Assembly: GCA_030628245.1 (NCBI GenBank)
Contig: DAOVRI010000101.1
Location: 1 to 6,478, forward strand
From: Dehalococcoidales bacterium
Lineage (GTDB): Bacteria > Chloroflexota > Dehalococcoidia > Dehalococcoidales > RBG-16-60-22
DNA: 6,478 bases
Direction of reading: 5' to 3'
Shown here: one piece after another, positions 5,878-6,478 of the stretch
Position numbering within the stretch: position 1 is the first letter of the stretch
Layout of the letters: each line of letters begins with the position of its first letter
Notes under the pieces: generated by a model
What the model was told of the DNA's origin: nothing
Databases searched by the model: none
The model's input: only the letters and a program-made list of their open reading frames with translations
Made by a program: the position numbers and the translations under genes

Positions 5878-6478
5878 ATGCCATTCAAGGTTAAGTGTAA
5901 ACTGATTGGATTCATGAACGATGTTGACCGATTTCCCTGTCACTTCGATTACAAAATCGGCGAAGAGTTCACCTATGACGGCGAGAGAATCGAAGGCAGA
6001 ATTTGTCCCGGCGTTTTGCTTACCATGGTGCCGACAATATGGCAGACCTTCTTTTCCGGGAAAAGGGCTTATGAACGGATTATCTTCAAATACTCCGGTT
6101 TAAGCGCCAAAGACCCCGGCATGAAAGACTATGACGGGATTGGATTCCGTCCCCTGAAAGAAGCGCCTGAGGGCTCCGGCAACAAATCAACAATAGTCGT
6201 ATCCCCGGAACGCCCGGCGGGCCTCAAGGGCGGCGGGACGTTTGCCTGCGCCGACTGCCGTACCTCGGCTTATTTCTCCGTCGAGCCGGTTGACGTTGCC
6301 AGCGGCGGCTATACCCTCCCCTATTATAAAAGGGAAATGAGCATACTTGATAAAATAAAAAGCAATCCCGGGATAACCATAGATGAAATACTGGATAAGT
6401 TCACTGATTTTGAAAGGGATGAAATTTATCCCCCGCTCTATCCCGTTAACGTGCAGCTGATGCTGGACGAACTTGCCG
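5878..6478 (+). CDS. TIGR04076-like cysteine-containing protein (cut by right edge)
   Basis: The frame stays open for 200 codons to the right edge with no stop, so the protein is incomplete. Residues 4-93 (KVKCKLIGFMND, PCHFDYKIGEEF, GRICPG, then DGIGFRPLK near 86-94) resemble the uncharacterised TIGR04076 family, whose members are commonly about 90 residues. This is recognition by pattern, not a search. A second part follows with C124-x-x-C127, in a CADCR context that could bind a metal or act in redox chemistry. The last visible 45 residues (about 154-199) have the charged, helix-rich look of a winged-helix or small helical domain, which is only a guess. Other cysteines are C7, C21 and C43. 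No signal peptide or membrane helix is seen. Codons become more AT-rich towards the right edge. The gene probably belongs to the flavoprotein operon; its function is unknown. Confidence 0.8.
   Translation, partial: MPFKVKCKLIGFMNDVDRFPCHFDYKIGEEFTYDGERIEGRICPGVLLTMVPTIWQTFFSGKRAYERIIFKYSGLSAKDPGMKDYDGIGFRPLKEAPEGSGNKSTIVVSPERPAGLKGGGTFACADCRTSAYFSVEPVDVASGGYTLPYYKREMSILDKIKSNPGITIDEILDKFTDFERDEIYPPLYPVNVQLMLDELA

Noticed and set aside
1..6478. CRISPR arrays, tRNA or rRNA genes, transposases, phage or defence genes
   Set aside because: No direct-repeat series, no cloverleaf or rRNA-like sequence and no such protein motifs were found on either strand by reading.

Overview
The window is ordinary bacterial chromosome with moderately high GC. 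Coding sequence is dense on both sides of one roughly 316-bp divergent intergenic region, and the genes have strong Shine-Dalgarno sites. A cytosolic flavoprotein paired with a 4Fe-4S/CCG iron-sulfur protein suggests an anaerobic or redox-versatile lifestyle. UPF0182 membrane proteins are known from Actinobacteria, Cyanobacteria, Clostridia and Chloroflexota. Together with the repeat arms of the ACCTCACCCC type, I lean towards an uncultured Chloroflexota (Dehalococcoidia-like) genome, but this is inference and not proven by the window.

Left part (1-2363, minus strand): a large UPF0182 membrane protein. Its 787 N-terminal codons are visible and the C-terminus lies beyond the left edge. It appears to start at a TTG placed behind a near-perfect Shine-Dalgarno sequence, with a promoter just upstream. 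Intergenic region (2364-2679): two outward-facing promoters flank an imperfect palindrome of about 100 bp, which looks like a dispersed repeat or MITE-like element. The rightward promoter carries a perfect TGACAA-N8-TTGTCA dyad over its -35 box, a plausible operator.

Right part (2680-6478, plus strand): a small metal-binding single-domain cupin; after a 125-bp gap with its own predicted promoter, a VAO/GlcD-type FAD-linked oxidoreductase; a heterodisulfide-reductase/GlcF-type iron-sulfur protein coupled to it by a TAATG overlap; and, 65 bp further on, a cysteine-containing protein resembling the TIGR04076 family, cut by the right edge.

The flavoprotein and iron-sulfur protein very probably form one dehydrogenase complex: the FAD subunit oxidises a hydroxylated or phenolic-type organic substrate and the iron-sulfur subunit carries electrons to a carrier such as a quinone or another redox protein. 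The substrate cannot be read from the sequence. The cupin and the TIGR04076-like protein may be accessory to the same pathway, but only their position supports that. No RNA genes, CRISPR arrays, transposase genes or phage genes are visible.
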